Shown here: piece after piece, positions 13,774 to 14,607 of the stretch
Position numbering within the stretch: the first letter of the stretch is position 1
Layout of the letters: the number at the start of each line of letters is the position of its first letter
Assembly: GCA_046589965.1 (NCBI GenBank)
Contig: JBKJVF010000010.1
Span: forward strand, 1-14,607
Source of the DNA: JAJNPS01 sp046589965
GTDB taxonomy: Bacteria > Pseudomonadota > Alphaproteobacteria > Rhodobacterales > Rhodobacteraceae
Direction: 5' to 3'
Length of the DNA stretch: 14,607 nucleotides
Notes under the pieces: generated by a model
The model's input: only the letters and a program-made list of their open reading frames with translations
What the model was told of the DNA's origin: nothing
The model's database searches: none
Translations under genes and position numbers: made by a program

Positions 13774-14607
13774 ATGAACCGCACCCTGCCCGAATTGACT
13801 GAGGCGCTGCTGATTGCGGCCAGACATGCCGGGGCGGATGCTGCGGATGCGCTGGCGGTCGACGGACGGTCGGTGTCGATCGACATTCGCGCCGGTGCCC
13901 TGGAACAAGTCGAGCGCGCCGAAGGCACCGAAATCGGCCTGCGCGTGCTGATCGGACGGCGACAGGCGTTTGTCTCGGCCTCGGACCTCAGCGACCGCAC
14001 CATCACCACGCTGGCCGAACGCGCCGTCGCGATGGCGCGCGAGGCGCCCGAGGACCCCACCGCAGGTCTCGCCGATCCTGACCAGCTTGTGCGCGACTGG
14101 GACATCACATCCCTTGATCTGGTCGATCCTGGGGCCGAGGCCGACGCCGCGACGCTGGAGGCAACCGCGCGCCGGATCGAGGCCGCTGCCATGGCCCATC
14201 CCGGGATCACCCAAGTTGAGGCTTCCGCCAGCAGCTATCACCGCCAGATCCACATGGCCGCGTCGAACGGCTTTCACGGCGGGTATGGGCTGACCGGGCA
14301 TTCGTCATCCGGCGTCGCCTTTACCGGCGAAGGGACGGGCATGGAACGCGACTGGGCCGCCGAAGGACGCACCCATGCCAGTGACATGCCGTCCCCCGAA
14401 GACATCGGGGCGCTTGCCGCCACCCGCACGCTGCAGCGCAAAGGTGCAGTGAAACCGAAGACCGGCACCTATACCGTCGTCTATGATGAGCGCGTGGCGT
14501 CCAGCCTGATCGGGCATCTTCTGTCTGCGATCAACGGGGCCAGCATCGCGCGCGGGTCGTCCTGGCTTCGGGGCTCCATGGGCCAGCAGGTCCTGCCTGC
14601 GGGTCTG
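13774..14607 (+). CDS. TldD/PmbA family protein (TldE/PmbA-like), N-terminal part
   Basis: The gene starts at ATG 13774 (AAAGG about 8 nt upstream) and runs off the right edge after 278 codons. The protein opens MNRTLPELTEALLIAARHAGADAADAL. It then has the signature of the TldD/PmbA fold: SVSIDIRAGALEQVERAEGTEIGLRVLIGRRQAFVSASDLS (about 29-69), ERAVAMAREAPEDP (78-91), SNGFHGGYGLTGHSSSGVAFTGEG (about 165-188) and GTYTVVYDERVASSLIGHLLSAINGASIARG (about 230-260). I see no HExxxH motif in the visible part, so it is more likely the non-catalytic TldE/PmbA subunit than TldD. TldD/TldE complexes process peptides such as microcin precursors and CcdA in E. coli. It lies 65 bases after trhO on the same strand. 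Confidence 0.9.
   Translation, partial: MNRTLPELTEALLIAARHAGADAADALAVDGRSVSIDIRAGALEQVERAEGTEIGLRVLIGRRQAFVSASDLSDRTITTLAERAVAMAREAPEDPTAGLADPDQLVRDWDITSLDLVDPGAEADAATLEATARRIEAAAMAHPGITQVEASASSYHRQIHMAASNGFHGGYGLTGHSSSGVAFTGEGTGMERDWAAEGRTHASDMPSPEDIGALAATRTLQRKGAVKPKTGTYTVVYDERVASSLIGHLLSAINGASIARGSSWLRGSMGQQVLPAGL

Noticed and set aside
1..14607. Mobile elements, CRISPR arrays, att sites, tRNA genes
   Set aside because: No transposase or integrase frame, no regularly spaced direct repeats and no tRNA cloverleaf sequence were found on reading through the window.

Overview
The window is high-GC DNA with densely packed genes, many joined by ATGA-type stop/start overlaps. Gene content and protein style point to an alphaproteobacterium of the Rhodobacteraceae (Roseobacter-type). 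It looks like ordinary chromosome: I see no insertion sequence, prophage, CRISPR array, tRNA or rRNA gene. The longest stretch without a conventional protein gene is 263 bases (7766-8028), and it holds the most unusual item in the window.

Layout. 1-695 (+): the C-terminal end of a hybrid histidine kinase or multi-receiver response regulator, with two receiver domains. 740-757: a GC-rich hairpin between convergent genes. 780-3140 (-): yggT then recQ, 33 bases apart, a probable two-gene unit. 3310-7765 (+): a hotdog-fold thioesterase, a UMF1-type transporter, the murein endopeptidase MepA, a phytase-like exported esterase and a queuosine-precursor transporter (YhhQ). 7772-8000 (+): a putative independent RNA gene with promoter, an 18-codon ORF and a terminator. 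8029-10653 (+): arfB, a PLP phospho-lyase-type aminotransferase and an APH-fold kinase, overlapping and probably cotranslated. 10661-12605 (-): pncA and pncB, the salvage route from nicotinamide to nicotinate mononucleotide. 12797-13708 (+): the rhodanese trhO. 13774-end (+): the N-terminal part of a TldD/PmbA-family protein.

Three points stand out. First, the RNA at about 7806-8000 has a Shine-Dalgarno region complementary over 17 nt to the 3' end of 16S rRNA. About 100 nt later it carries a near-copy of that 16S tail, which can pair with the Shine-Dalgarno and start codon over 16 positions. It lies directly before arfB, the ribosome-rescue hydrolase, so a ribosome-sensing leader or small RNA is a reasonable hypothesis. 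Second, a compact H-type pseudoknot with an A-rich loop can be drawn 7 nt before the yhhQ start codon. It has the layout of a class-I preQ1 riboswitch, and the gene is a fitting target. Third, the aminotransferase/kinase pair resembles the mammalian AGXT2L/AGPHD1 kinase plus phospho-lyase route for ethanolamine or hydroxylysine.

Functional assignments rest on motifs recognised by eye. RNA structures were drawn by hand, without energy calculation or comparative alignment.
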